From: Bin34 sp963422415
GTDB taxonomy: Bacteria > Chloroflexota > Anaerolineae > Caldilineales > Caldilineaceae
Length of the DNA: 64,000 bases
Assembly: GCA_963422415.1 (NCBI GenBank)
Contig: OY729430.1
Coordinates: 930,001 to 994,000 of the forward strand
Reading direction: 5' to 3'
Within the stretch, counting starts at the first letter, position 1. Each line of letters starts with the position of its first letter. A program made the translations under genes and the position numbers. Below are positions 7,129-15,622 of this stretch, in pieces. A model generated the notes under the pieces. That model was not told where the DNA came from and did not search any database. It worked only from the letters and a program-made list of their open reading frames with translations.

Positions 7129-9033
7129 ATGGCTAAACGCCAGGAGGCCCAATGGCGCTTTGCCCCTACAGGCGGCGGGATCAGGCACGGCTACAACAAC
7201 GCGGGCGCCGAGCACTTCCGGTCGGCGCCTGAGGAGAAGCTCATCCGTGAAATTATCCAGAATGCGCTGGATGCGGCATGCCCGGCCGCGCAGGGTCCTG
7301 TGGAAGTTGACATCTTCCCCTGTGAAGTCGACCCTAAGGATCTCGGCGCCCAGGGCTTGAAGAAACACTTGTTGTCCTGTCGTCAGGTCATGCAAGAAAA
7401 GGGGCAGTCCGTCGGGGCGAGCGCCTACGCCAAGAGCTTGAAAATCCTGCGCAAGTCCAGCGTTCCCGCCTTGGCGATCCTAGATAGAAACACCACTGGA
7501 CTCACGGGTTCCAAGTGGGACAGCCTGATCTTTGAGGAAGGCATTCCCGCGAAGGAAAGCGAAGGGGTATCGGGCGGTTCGTTTGGCATTGGCAAGAACG
7601 CCCCCTACAACGCCGCGGAGCTGCACGCGGTCATCTACAGCACCTTGTATAGCAACAACCGGGAAGGGCGCGTGGCAAAGATGGCCGGACGCGCGGTATT
7701 GGTCAGCCACCCCTGCTCCAAAGACGGGACAATGTTGCAGAACATCGGTTTCCTCACGGATTCCGATGGAGAGGCGGTCTGGGGCCAGGACATTCCCCAG
7801 CCCTTTCGTTTGCGACACACTGGCACGGGGCTGTGGATCTTGGGCTTTCGACCCGGCACAGGATGGCAGGCGAACGCCATCAAGGCCACGGTCGACAATT
7901 TCTTCCCTGCCATTCACCACCGCAAATTGGTGGTACATATCAGGGACGCGCCGGATGTGGAGCCTGTGACCATCCGCCATGACACGATTGAGGAATTGTT
8001 CGATACAGGCACGCGAAAATCAGACAGTCTCTATTTCTTCCGGGCGATACGCCAAGTCGCAGTCGGCACCACCAACCCCACAGGAATCCTTGGGTCCCTT
8101 GACGTCTATGTCTGCCAAGACGAGCAGGCCCCCAACCGGGTGGCCTATGTCAATCGGCGTGGCATGCTGATTACCGCCACCAAGGAACGCCGCAAGAGCA
8201 ATCCCTTCCATCCTGCACGTGGCGCGTCCACGGGCTGGTCCAACTATGCCGCGGTGATCATTGCCGCCAATGACGCGACCGATCGCCAGATTCGCAAGAT
8301 GGAAAATCCGGCTCACGACGAGATATCGGTGGGCAGGTTGCCCCATGGCGATCCGAAGAAGATCAAGGATGCCATGTACGACGCCGGCAATCAGATCACG
8401 GACATTCTGAACCGGAGACTCGGGAGTCAGGAAGAGATTGCGCGCAGCAACCTGAGGGAGTTGGCAAGTCTCTTCCCTGATTTTGACCCCGATGTTCCGG
8501 GCAACCGCGAACTTGTCACGCGCATCATTCAACCCCCATCGACTTCCCACAGTACCCGTCCCCTCACAACAGACGAGGATCCAGAGGCCAACAATACCTC
8601 ACTGATTAGTGATCCGGCAGGCGAAGAGATAGGTTTCGGGGGTGGGGGCGGAACCGGTGGGGGCGGAACCGGTGGAGGCGGAACCGGTGGAGGCGGAAGG
8701 CAGAGTAGCCTCCGGAAATCGGCGCCGCAGACCATTCAGGAGATGGTCATTATGCGCACCGGGGCTGATGAACTGAAATTGGCGCTTTCCATGAAACCGG
8801 GACAAAACGGGAAGGCGTACATCACGCTGCACCCTGGCGGCGAGGAGTTTCGGTATGCCAATCGCATTCCCATCCGAAGCGTCCGGACCTCGTCCGCCAA
8901 GGTGTCGGAAGCCAACAATGTGCTGACGGTGACTCCCCCTGCAAACCATCAGGGTCACATCACGATTGTCCTAGGCATTGATCCGGATATCCCCGCTTCC
9001 GGATACAGGTTCTACGAACGCAAGGACCCATGA
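7129..9033 (+). CDS. GHKL-type ATPase of candidate defence cassette
   Basis: The 634-residue protein has the Bergerat ATP-binding fold signatures of the GHKL (gyrase/Hsp90/histidine kinase/MutL) superfamily: the N box REIIQNALDA (Glu41, Asn45, Asp48), LAILDRNTTGL (Asp119) where DxGxG is expected, and the glycine lid GGSFGIGKNAPY (149-160). The middle part contains VAYVNRRGMLI. A Gly-rich linker at residues 505-524 separates a C-terminal domain of about 100 residues. No transmembrane segment or histidine-kinase phosphoacceptor is evident, so a MutL/MORC-like mechanical ATPase is more likely than a sensor kinase. Its stop overlaps the ATG of the next gene. It is the first gene of a four-gene operon with a PAPS-reductase-like enzyme and a DUF262 nuclease. 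The role is inferred from context. Confidence 0.85.
   Translation: MAKRQEAQWRFAPTGGGIRHGYNNAGAEHFRSAPEEKLIREIIQNALDAACPAAQGPVEVDIFPCEVDPKDLGAQGLKKHLLSCRQVMQEKGQSVGASAYAKSLKILRKSSVPALAILDRNTTGLTGSKWDSLIFEEGIPAKESEGVSGGSFGIGKNAPYNAAELHAVIYSTLYSNNREGRVAKMAGRAVLVSHPCSKDGTMLQNIGFLTDSDGEAVWGQDIPQPFRLRHTGTGLWILGFRPGTGWQANAIKATVDNFFPAIHHRKLVVHIRDAPDVEPVTIRHDTIEELFDTGTRKSDSLYFFRAIRQVAVGTTNPTGILGSLDVYVCQDEQAPNRVAYVNRRGMLITATKERRKSNPFHPARGASTGWSNYAAVIIAANDATDRQIRKMENPAHDEISVGRLPHGDPKKIKDAMYDAGNQITDILNRRLGSQEEIARSNLRELASLFPDFDPDVPGNRELVTRIIQPPSTSHSTRPLTTDEDPEANNTSLISDPAGEEIGFGGGGGTGGGGTGGGGTGGGGRQSSLRKSAPQTIQEMVIMRTGADELKLALSMKPGQNGKAYITLHPGGEEFRYANRIPIRSVRTSSAKVSEANNVLTVTPPANHQGHITIVLGIDPDIPASGYRFYERKDP
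8641..8700 (+). repeat. Four 15-bp tandem repeats encoding a Gly-rich linker
   Basis: Four units of the form GGTGGNGGCGGAACC (last unit ends AGG) encode GGGGT three times and then GGGGR inside the GHKL ATPase gene. The linker joins the ATPase body to a small C-terminal domain. A unit can be gained or lost without changing frame. Confidence 0.9.
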
Positions 9034-9872
9034 GTCACCGCAATCACAGGGTCTTTCCGCATCCGGTGCTCAGCTCCCAGCGTCAAGACTACGGGGCGGA
9101 TTGCCGATTTGGAGCCGTTGTCGGGAGCCCCATATTGACGTCGCACGGGGACATCAACATCTCCATCGCCTACCAAGTCGACTGCCCTTCCCTGTTGGGC
9201 TACATCGAGGAGGGTCGGGCCAACTGTGTTTCCTTGGTGGAATGTTCCGCCACCTATCGCAGGCGCCAATATGCAGTAGGGGGCGTACAGGAAATTCTGG
9301 AGCTCGACGAGGCGGAATTGCCGGACACATTTCAGATCACGCCCTACATTGCCGCCGTCGAGGACATCCCCCGCTTTTGGGCTGAGGAATTCAGCTCCAT
9401 CACCAAGGACTTGGTTTCCCCAGGCATCGCGTTGCAGGCCGGAGCCATTTTGGCTGTCGGGGACGTGATTGAAGTCGAGGTGGAGGGCGAAGCCAATTCC
9501 ATTTTTGACTTGGCATCCGATTCTGAAGTGCCGACAGGCACCTTCGTCACCTCCCTGCAAGGGGAACGAATCGCCATCAATCTGCACCGGGATGATCTCC
9601 AGCGAATCCACCAGCTGCGGAAGAATCCCGTTCATGCGAATCTTCTGCGGCAGGCCCTATACCTGCACTCCCTGAGTGAGGCGCTGCGTGGGCTGGAAGA
9701 TCATGGGAATAAAAGATGGGCCGTTGCATTGCGCCGCAAGCTGAAAGAACACGACATAGAGGTGGAAGGAGATGAGATATCCGACGGAGCCGAAAAATAT
9801 GCCCAGTTGATCTTTCAGAAGCCGCTGGGTTTCCTGCTGGATACATTGCAACCGGTGATTCCCCATGAATGA
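9030..9872 (+). CDS. Uncharacterised protein, second gene of the cassette
   Basis: The protein has 280 residues and no family that I recognise. It starts at ATG 9030, overlapping the GHKL stop, and its end overlaps the next gene by 8 bp, so it is translationally coupled on both sides and surely belongs to the same unit. It is acidic and soluble in appearance, with no signal peptide or membrane segment. The C-terminal third (LRQALYLHSLSEALRGLEDH) is predicted helical. Possible roles are an adaptor between the ATPase and the PP-loop enzyme or a substrate-recognition subunit; neither can be shown from sequence alone. Confidence 0.8.
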   Translation: MSHRNHRVFPHPVLSSQRQDYGADCRFGAVVGSPILTSHGDINISIAYQVDCPSLLGYIEEGRANCVSLVECSATYRRRQYAVGGVQEILELDEAELPDTFQITPYIAAVEDIPRFWAEEFSSITKDLVSPGIALQAGAILAVGDVIEVEVEGEANSIFDLASDSEVPTGTFVTSLQGERIAINLHRDDLQRIHQLRKNPVHANLLRQALYLHSLSEALRGLEDHGNKRWAVALRRKLKEHDIEVEGDEISDGAEKYAQLIFQKPLGFLLDTLQPVIPHE

Positions 9873-11484
9873 TTTTCTGCCGGTGTATCGCCTTTCCGAC
9901 AGCGCTTTCCGGACATTGATCAACGAAGCCCGCAACCGCCCAACTTTGTGGACCGATCCCAACACGGACTTCGCTGCGGTCTTGGCCACCAACGGGATTG
10001 CAGACATTCTGGAATCGATGGCAGACGTAAGGGCGCGCACGCCGATTCGGCTCGCACAGCCGGCAGATGGAGCGCCTCGGCAGGCGGATCGGCAGGCCTT
10101 GGACTTCTACTACAACCTGCAGGGCATGACCCCGGCCAAGGCTGCGGATCCCAATCTATGGGCCTGGTTCAACCACTTTGCCCTGCACGGATATGGCATG
10201 GCCCGGTGGCCGCGCAGGGAACCCGCCAATTTGACCCAGCACATACTGCTGCATTGGCTGACCGAAACCCGCGGCAACATCTATGAATCCAATATCGCCG
10301 GTCGAACCTGGTGGCTTGCCGACACTTGCATCAAGGCTGACCGACATGGCGGAGGGGCCTTCAATGCCGCCCAGGCGCTCGAGCTGTTCAGTGACATGGC
10401 CGAACGATACCACTATGCGATGCGATTCGGATTCATGCGCAATCCGTGGGTGACTGCCGAATACGTCCGCACTCTGCTCCATGAGGCCAAGGGCATCAAC
10501 AGCAAGGGCATCAGAACCTGGATTCAGCATATCAACCATGAAGCCGGGGTCAGGCTCATTGACAGTCTGAACACCGAGCAACTGCGCCAGCTCTTTGTTG
10601 ACACGGCTGATTCCGTGATGCGCGATCCGCAATTCGTGACGGACCGTCAATATCTGAAAGGGGTCAAGGCCCTGAAAGTCCTCAGTCTGGGCGCCGGCAC
10701 ACAATCCACGGTTCTGGCCCTGATGGCCGAACAGGGCTATGAAGACATGCCGCGTCCGGACTTTGCCATCTTCGCCGACACGGGATGGGAGCCCCCTGAG
10801 GTCTACGCTCATTTGGAGTGGCTAAAAAGCCAGCTGTCCTACGAGGTCGTCACGGTGACGGCCGGGAACATCAAGGAGGATTTGCTGCAGGGCCAGAATC
10901 CCCGCGGGCACAAATTCCTGGATATCCCCACCTTTCTGACTTTGCCGGACGGCAAGGCTGCCATCGCCAAGAGACAATGCACCAGCGACTACAAGCTGGA
11001 TCCCATACGCAAGGAACTGCGCAGGCGCCTGGGACTGAAGGCCGGCCGGCGGGCTCCCAAGGAAAAGCAGGTCGAGATGTGGCTGGGCATCAGCAAGGAC
11101 GAAGAGGTGCGCCAGAAGCCCAGCCGCGACGAGTGGATCACCAACCGCTGGCCTCTGGTGGAGAAGGGATACAGCCGAGGTCAACTTCATCAATGGTTTC
11201 GGGATCGATATCCGGACCGCCACCTGCCGCGCAGCGCCTGCATCGGCTGCCCGTACCACAGCAACAGCGAGTGGAAACATCTCAAGGAACACGATCCGGA
11301 CTCGTTCGACGAGGCCGTGAGCGTGGATTGGGCATTGCGTCAACAGCCTCATCTGCAAGCGCTGAGCAAGGGGCAGGCTTTCCTGCATCGCAGTCGCACA
11401 CCTTTGGAGGAAGTGGATTTCAGCGATATCCAGGACTACACCGAAGCCATGTTGGAAGAATGCGAGGGGCTCTGTGGCATCTAG
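9865..11484 (+). CDS. Fusion: DUF6339-like domain plus PAPS-reductase-like PP-loop enzyme
   Basis: The 539-residue product has two parts. Residues 1-265 (RNGIADIL-like start, WAWFNHFALHGYGMARWP, GRTWWLADTCIKAD, RFGFMRNPWVTAEYV) resemble the DUF6339 family as I remember it. Residues 270-539 are a phage-type PAPS reductase/PP-loop ATPase: the PP-loop SLGAGTQS (274-281), FADTGWEPPEVYAHLEWL, RQCTSDYKLDPI with Cys372, and a CxxC pair Cys459/Cys462 in ACIGCPYHS. The family activates a substrate with ATP and is used for sulfur or related chemistry, as in DndC. It overlaps the previous gene by 8 bp and is followed after 47 bp by the DUF262 nuclease. The domain fusion and setting suggest DNA or nucleotide modification; activity is unproven. 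Confidence 0.85.
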   Translation: MNDFLPVYRLSDSAFRTLINEARNRPTLWTDPNTDFAAVLATNGIADILESMADVRARTPIRLAQPADGAPRQADRQALDFYYNLQGMTPAKAADPNLWAWFNHFALHGYGMARWPRREPANLTQHILLHWLTETRGNIYESNIAGRTWWLADTCIKADRHGGGAFNAAQALELFSDMAERYHYAMRFGFMRNPWVTAEYVRTLLHEAKGINSKGIRTWIQHINHEAGVRLIDSLNTEQLRQLFVDTADSVMRDPQFVTDRQYLKGVKALKVLSLGAGTQSTVLALMAEQGYEDMPRPDFAIFADTGWEPPEVYAHLEWLKSQLSYEVVTVTAGNIKEDLLQGQNPRGHKFLDIPTFLTLPDGKAAIAKRQCTSDYKLDPIRKELRRRLGLKAGRRAPKEKQVEMWLGISKDEEVRQKPSRDEWITNRWPLVEKGYSRGQLHQWFRDRYPDRHLPRSACIGCPYHSNSEWKHLKEHDPDSFDEAVSVDWALRQQPHLQALSKGQAFLHRSRTPLEEVDFSDIQDYTEAMLEECEGLCGI

Positions 11485-11531
11485 GCGTTGATCCATTGCT
11501 TGGGACAGCCGTACCAGAGGACACCATCAAG

Positions 11532-13343
11532 ATGGATGCCAATATCAAGAGCGTGAAGAGCCTTTTCAGCGGACCGATTTCCTATCGCATACCTCCCTTC
11601 CAGAGACCCTACTGTTGGCACCGGCAACGGCAGTGGGAGCCGCTGTGGGAGGATATCAAGCGGTTGGCGGAAAGACATAGTGCAGGAGAGATAACGCCCC
11701 ATTTCATGGGGGCGATCGTGTTGCAGCAGCTGCCTTTCTCCACTGGCGAAGTCACGAAGCGGCTTGTCATCGACGGACAGCAGCGATTGGTCACGATCCA
11801 ACTGCTCTTGAAGGCCACCGAATTGGAGTTCAAGACTGTGCACGAGGACAACAGAGTCATGCGGATTGGCGGAATGACCCAAAACGACTCGTTTCACTCG
11901 GGTAATGACGATGATAATCTGGTCAAGATCCGGCAAAGTCACAAAGGGGACCGGCAGGCCTTTCAAGGCATCATGAATCAGAGTGGGAACGAAGACGGCA
12001 CTCCACTGAACGAAGCGTTCAAATTCTTCCGCCAGAGCGTTGAAAGGTGGTTGCAGGAGGATCCGCTGTTGCGGGCCAAGAACGAGCGGGCAGAAAGGTT
12101 GGAAGCGGCTTTGTCAGAGCATCTGAAGTTTGTGTCGGTGGATCTGGACGACGGCGAGGAACCCTACACCATTTTTTCGACCCTCAATGAACGAGGCGAA
12201 ATTCTGGCTTCCTCCGACCTGATCAGGAATATGCTGATGCAACAGGCCAAAGTGGGAGAAGACGAAGAGAAGGCGGGGAAAATTTGGGGAATTTTCGAGA
12301 GAGACAGCTGGTGGCTTGGACGAACCCCCGAGACCAACCTGAAGCGAACCCAGGCCGACCGCTTCTTTGACCACTGGCTCACCGTCCATACCCATGGCAC
12401 TACAAGACCGCCGGATCGCCTGACCGCCGACTTCAATCGTTTTCTGATACGGGCCTGCAAGGACATGCAGCAAGGCATCGAAGGCATTGTTGGCGATCTG
12501 AATCACAGTGCGGAAATCTATAGGCAAATCCAAAGGGCTCAGCTGGCGGACACATCGTCATCGGAGTCTCTGCAACGCATGCACGACTTGAGCATTGGCG
12601 CCCCCATGTCTCTGATGCTTTGGCTTTTTGCCCATGAATCCCTGTCTCTTGAAACCAAGAGGTCGGTTTCCCAGATTGTCGAGAGTTATATTGTCAGGCG
12701 GAAATTGATGAAGTGGCCATCCAATGGTCTTGTCGATATGTTTGCGGCCCTCGTGAAAAAGATGCAAGACGTCCGTGAGGAGGATCTGGCTTCCACCACG
12801 GTCGAGCATCTCTTTGCACAGTCCAACACTCTGCGCTGGCCGAACGACGAGGAAATTGAAATCCAGTTGATTTCACAACCCATGTTGAAACAGAAGGCTG
12901 CGCAAAAGTCCATTTTGGTGGCGGTGGAGCGGCATCTGCGATCTGGGAAGGCGGAACCTCTGGGCGACATGAGTCAATTGACCTTGGAACATGTCATGCC
13001 GAAAGGCTGGAAGAAGGAGGATTGGCCTCTGTCCATTCATGGGGGAATCGAGACAAGCAGGCGGGAACTCGTCGAGAGTCGAAACCGCAAAATTGACTTC
13101 ATTGGCAATTTGACCCTGATCACCCGCAGGCTCAATTCCAGCACCGGAAACAGGTCTTGGTCGGAAAAGAAACCGGAGCTGGATGAACACAGCAGCCTGA
13201 TTCTCAACAAAAGACTGTTGGAAGCGGCGCCGCAGGTCTGGGATGAACGCGCCATTGAGACGAGGAGCAGGGAATTGGCTCGCATTGTGCTTGTAGTCTG
13301 GCCGCGTGTTGATGAATACAGGGTGCAGCTGGAATCGAATTGA
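11532..13343 (+). CDS. DUF262-DUF1524 nuclease, GmrSD/SspE-like
   Basis: The start at ATG 11532 (MDANIKSVKSLFSG) is set by homology, with only a weak AGAGGA upstream; the frame is open 714 bp further but that part is antiparallel noise over the previous gene. The 603-residue protein has an N-terminal DUF262 domain: PPFQRPYCWHRQRQWEPLWEDI, then LVIDGQQRL (Asp81, Gln83, Gln84, Arg85) and IFSTLNERGEIL. The C-terminal DUF1524 domain has an HNH-type core LEHVMPK (His487) and GNLTLIT (Asn526) with a later N/K-rich helix. In GmrSD and SspE such pairs sense DNA modification and cut DNA using NTP. As the last gene of the cassette it is the likely effector. Confidence 0.9.
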   Translation: MDANIKSVKSLFSGPISYRIPPFQRPYCWHRQRQWEPLWEDIKRLAERHSAGEITPHFMGAIVLQQLPFSTGEVTKRLVIDGQQRLVTIQLLLKATELEFKTVHEDNRVMRIGGMTQNDSFHSGNDDDNLVKIRQSHKGDRQAFQGIMNQSGNEDGTPLNEAFKFFRQSVERWLQEDPLLRAKNERAERLEAALSEHLKFVSVDLDDGEEPYTIFSTLNERGEILASSDLIRNMLMQQAKVGEDEEKAGKIWGIFERDSWWLGRTPETNLKRTQADRFFDHWLTVHTHGTTRPPDRLTADFNRFLIRACKDMQQGIEGIVGDLNHSAEIYRQIQRAQLADTSSSESLQRMHDLSIGAPMSLMLWLFAHESLSLETKRSVSQIVESYIVRRKLMKWPSNGLVDMFAALVKKMQDVREEDLASTTVEHLFAQSNTLRWPNDEEIEIQLISQPMLKQKAAQKSILVAVERHLRSGKAEPLGDMSQLTLEHVMPKGWKKEDWPLSIHGGIETSRRELVESRNRKIDFIGNLTLITRRLNSSTGNRSWSEKKPELDEHSSLILNKRLLEAAPQVWDERAIETRSRELARIVLVVWPRVDEYRVQLESN

Positions 13344-13378
13344 GACTTGACCAAGGTCCCTCGTCTCAAGGAGCCCGG

Positions 13379-13630
13379 CCGCTGGGTCTTTTCATGCGGC
13401 ATACAGCGGTCATTGTCTTTTTCGCGGTAGTCGGGCCTTGTTCTCATCCTTGCCATGGGCCTGTTCCCTAGGCTGGATCGGCATTTCGAATCGAAATGCC
13501 GATGTCGCTTTCCCGCTCCATCATGGCCATGGCAGCCATAGTTGCCCTGCTGTCAGCCTTGCAATCCGGGTACCAATTGGCATCTCAAAAGCTCCTCGTA
13601 CAAGGCGCCATGACTGCTGCGGACGCCAGA
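13379..13630 (+). pseudogene. Decayed fragments of an ABC sugar permease gene
   Basis: Bases 13379-13450 match 5990-6062 of the intact permease with roughly 88% identity by eye. A short CCCTAGGCTGG match to 6189-6199 follows, then 13496-13560 resembles 6354-6415, and 13585-13610 resembles the permease C-terminus around 6590-6615. Segments in between are missing and the frame is broken. The copy is in the same orientation as the intact gene. It lies just after the DUF262 gene, so the four-gene cassette is bracketed by an intact and a ruined copy of the same permease region. Confidence 0.75.
13477..13503. repeat. Perfect 13-bp inverted repeat inside permease remnant
   Basis: ATCGGCATTTCGA (13477-13489) and its exact complement TCGAAATGCCGAT (13491-13503) flank a single A. 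The repeat lies exactly where two non-adjacent permease fragments are joined, so it may mark the deletion or rearrangement junction. Confidence 0.7.
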
Positions 13631-14457
13631 TTTCGACCCTTGATTGTGATCCAGCGGATTTAAATCAGGGCTGCAATCCCCAGCATTCCCTTAGGGCAGA
13701 GGGCGCCAGGGAGTGAAAAGGCACGGTGGCTTCAGCATGCAAGAGGCTTTCCTTGCCTTTCTGCGTAGCTTGAAAATGGGCCGGATATCCATCGGTTTTA
13801 CCGGGACCGTAACGAGTTTGAAGAGTTGACCAACGAAATTGTCAAATATGTCTACAATGCGCAATGTTTGCCCATGCTTCCGTTGCCGACCCAATGTCCG
13901 AATCTTTGGCTGGGAACAAGATCGGGCATTGAGGTCTTGTTCTACCCAATTGTCAGTCGCATCTTCAGCCTAGGCAAGAACGCAAGTTTCAAGGAAGGGA
14001 ACGAAGGGTGGATATACCCCCTCCCCCTTGGTTTCCGCAACTGCGACAATCAAACACCTCGTGTCAGCGATCGCTGTTCAGCATGAGAGACTGCATGGGA
14101 TGCACAGATTCCTTCAGGGCAGTCCCTGGTTGCTCTACGCGACGAGGACGTTCAGAAGGCGCGCCAATGGCAGAATCTGTTCGACTACCTGTGAGTTGAA
14201 TCCGTTGACTTGGGCCATGGAGAGGAATTCTGTCGCAGAGAGTCTCACAATGCCGCCTCCCAAGACCGATTCAGGAGTGCATGCGGAATCATCCGATTCC
14301 AGTCTGGGTCCAACCGGCAGTCTCGTGGTCTGTCGCGCGTCAGATGGCAGGGCTGCTTGCAGCACAGATTGTCCGACAAGGCAGACCTGTCTCACGGATA
14401 TATGATTCATGTGGGCAGGATTGGAAACACCCAAGCCAGAGGAGCGAACAAGGAATC
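13631..14457. other. About 830 bp without a supported gene
   Basis: Short open frames on both strands have no recognisable motif or ribosome site. The last 40 bp supply AAGGA before the deacetylase start at 14458. Part of this may be decayed sequence. Confidence 0.5.
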
Positions 14458-15354
14458 ATGACGGATTTTGTCTGGAGTATTGACGATGCGGGATCCGGGG
14501 GGCACAAAATGGTGGAGTCCCTGCGTCGGACCACGGAGTTCTTCGATTCGCGGGGGATCAAGTCAACATGGTTCACCGTACCCAAGGCGGGTGGCAATCC
14601 GCTGTCTCCCACATGGAAAGAGGCGCTTCTTGCAGCCAAGGATGCGGGACATGACCTACAGCTTCACGGCCTTACCCATGCAGACTGCTACGAATTTGGG
14701 CCTCCGGCTTGGCCGGCCACCATAATTCGTCCTGAACTTCGGTCCGAATACGAAGACGGGCAGGACGAGCTGATCAAGCGGTATACCGTAGCCAACCTGC
14801 GGGCTCGCATAGAGGAGGGCATGGATATTTTCGAGCGTGAGCTGGGAGTCCAGCCCACAGTGTTTCGGGCGCCCTGCGGCGCCATCTCCAAGCCCATGTT
14901 TGCCGCCCTGCGCGAGGTCGGTCTCAAGTTTCATACGTGTCGATACATAAGCGGCGCCGGTTACGCCCATCTGCCTCACAACAGCGGCAAGATCGAACAG
15001 GAGTGGGTCGATGAAATTCCTCCGCGGCCCTTTCGCTGGTATCACGGCATTGTCGAGGCCCCAATTGTCAATGAATATACTTGGCGGGGAGCCGGCCGGT
15101 TCAGCGACGAATTCATTGCGTTGGCTAGGCAAGACTTGACCTTGGCCCGCGCAGCAAGCCCGGTGGTCATCATTTTGATGCATACGCACGGCATTGCCGA
15201 CGACTACGACCACGCATTCCGCCTGATTGATGCTGTCGTGGAGCATGTTGGCTGCATGGCAGGCTCCCAGTTTGCCACCTTGGGCGAACTGGTCTCCACC
15301 GGCACCCTGTTGCATGCCGCGGTAGACGAGGGGACGGATTTCTTGACCGTATGA
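14458..15354 (+). CDS. Polysaccharide deacetylase family (NodB-like) protein
   Basis: The start at 14458 follows AAGGA and gives 298 residues; the frame is open upstream without homology. WSIDDAG (Asp9, Asp10) corresponds to the NodB TFDDG motif and LHGLTHAD (His70, His74) to the HxxxH zinc site; RAPCGAISKP near residue 135 corresponds to the RxPxG motif. Members remove acetyl or formyl groups from sugars or act as related metal hydrolases. There is no signal peptide, so it should be cytosolic. It lies 268 bp before a sugar importer and may process the imported amino sugar. Another, shorter NodB-like gene closes this cluster at 19607. Confidence 0.8.
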   Translation: MTDFVWSIDDAGSGGHKMVESLRRTTEFFDSRGIKSTWFTVPKAGGNPLSPTWKEALLAAKDAGHDLQLHGLTHADCYEFGPPAWPATIIRPELRSEYEDGQDELIKRYTVANLRARIEEGMDIFERELGVQPTVFRAPCGAISKPMFAALREVGLKFHTCRYISGAGYAHLPHNSGKIEQEWVDEIPPRPFRWYHGIVEAPIVNEYTWRGAGRFSDEFIALARQDLTLARAASPVVIILMHTHGIADDYDHAFRLIDAVVEHVGCMAGSQFATLGELVSTGTLLHAAVDEGTDFLTV

Positions 15355-15622
15355 CGCGCGGCGCTCGGGGCAGGCGCCCGAAATACCGTTCGCGTTCTCT
15401 TCGGCGATGGAACAACAAAAAGCCTGACGGGAGCCTGGGTGTTGCGGGATCTGTTCTGTTTCATCCTCAATGGCGAGTTTGCGGTTCCAGAGCAGCTGGT
15501 GGGCATAGCTCTATTGTGATGTCGGTTTAGACAATGGTAGCCATCCTGTTAAGATTGGGATCTCTCGATCGAGGGCCGAGTTTGTACATGAAGAAAAAGT
15601 CCCTAGGACTCAGGAGGCGGCA

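Noticed and set aside
8641..8700. Tandem repeat as a CRISPR array
   Set aside because: The units are 15 bp, directly adjacent with no spacers, and lie inside the GHKL coding frame, so it is a linker-coding repeat.
7129..13343. Canonical Dnd or Ssp phosphorothioation system
   Set aside because: Only a PP-loop enzyme and a DUF262-DUF1524 protein resemble parts of it. No DndB, DndD, DndE, SspB, SspC, SspD or cysteine desulfurase is present, and a GHKL ATPase and an unknown protein are extra.
13471..13503. tRNA gene suggested by TTCGAATC
   Set aside because: The sequence is part of a simple inverted repeat in a permease relic and no cloverleaf arms can be drawn.
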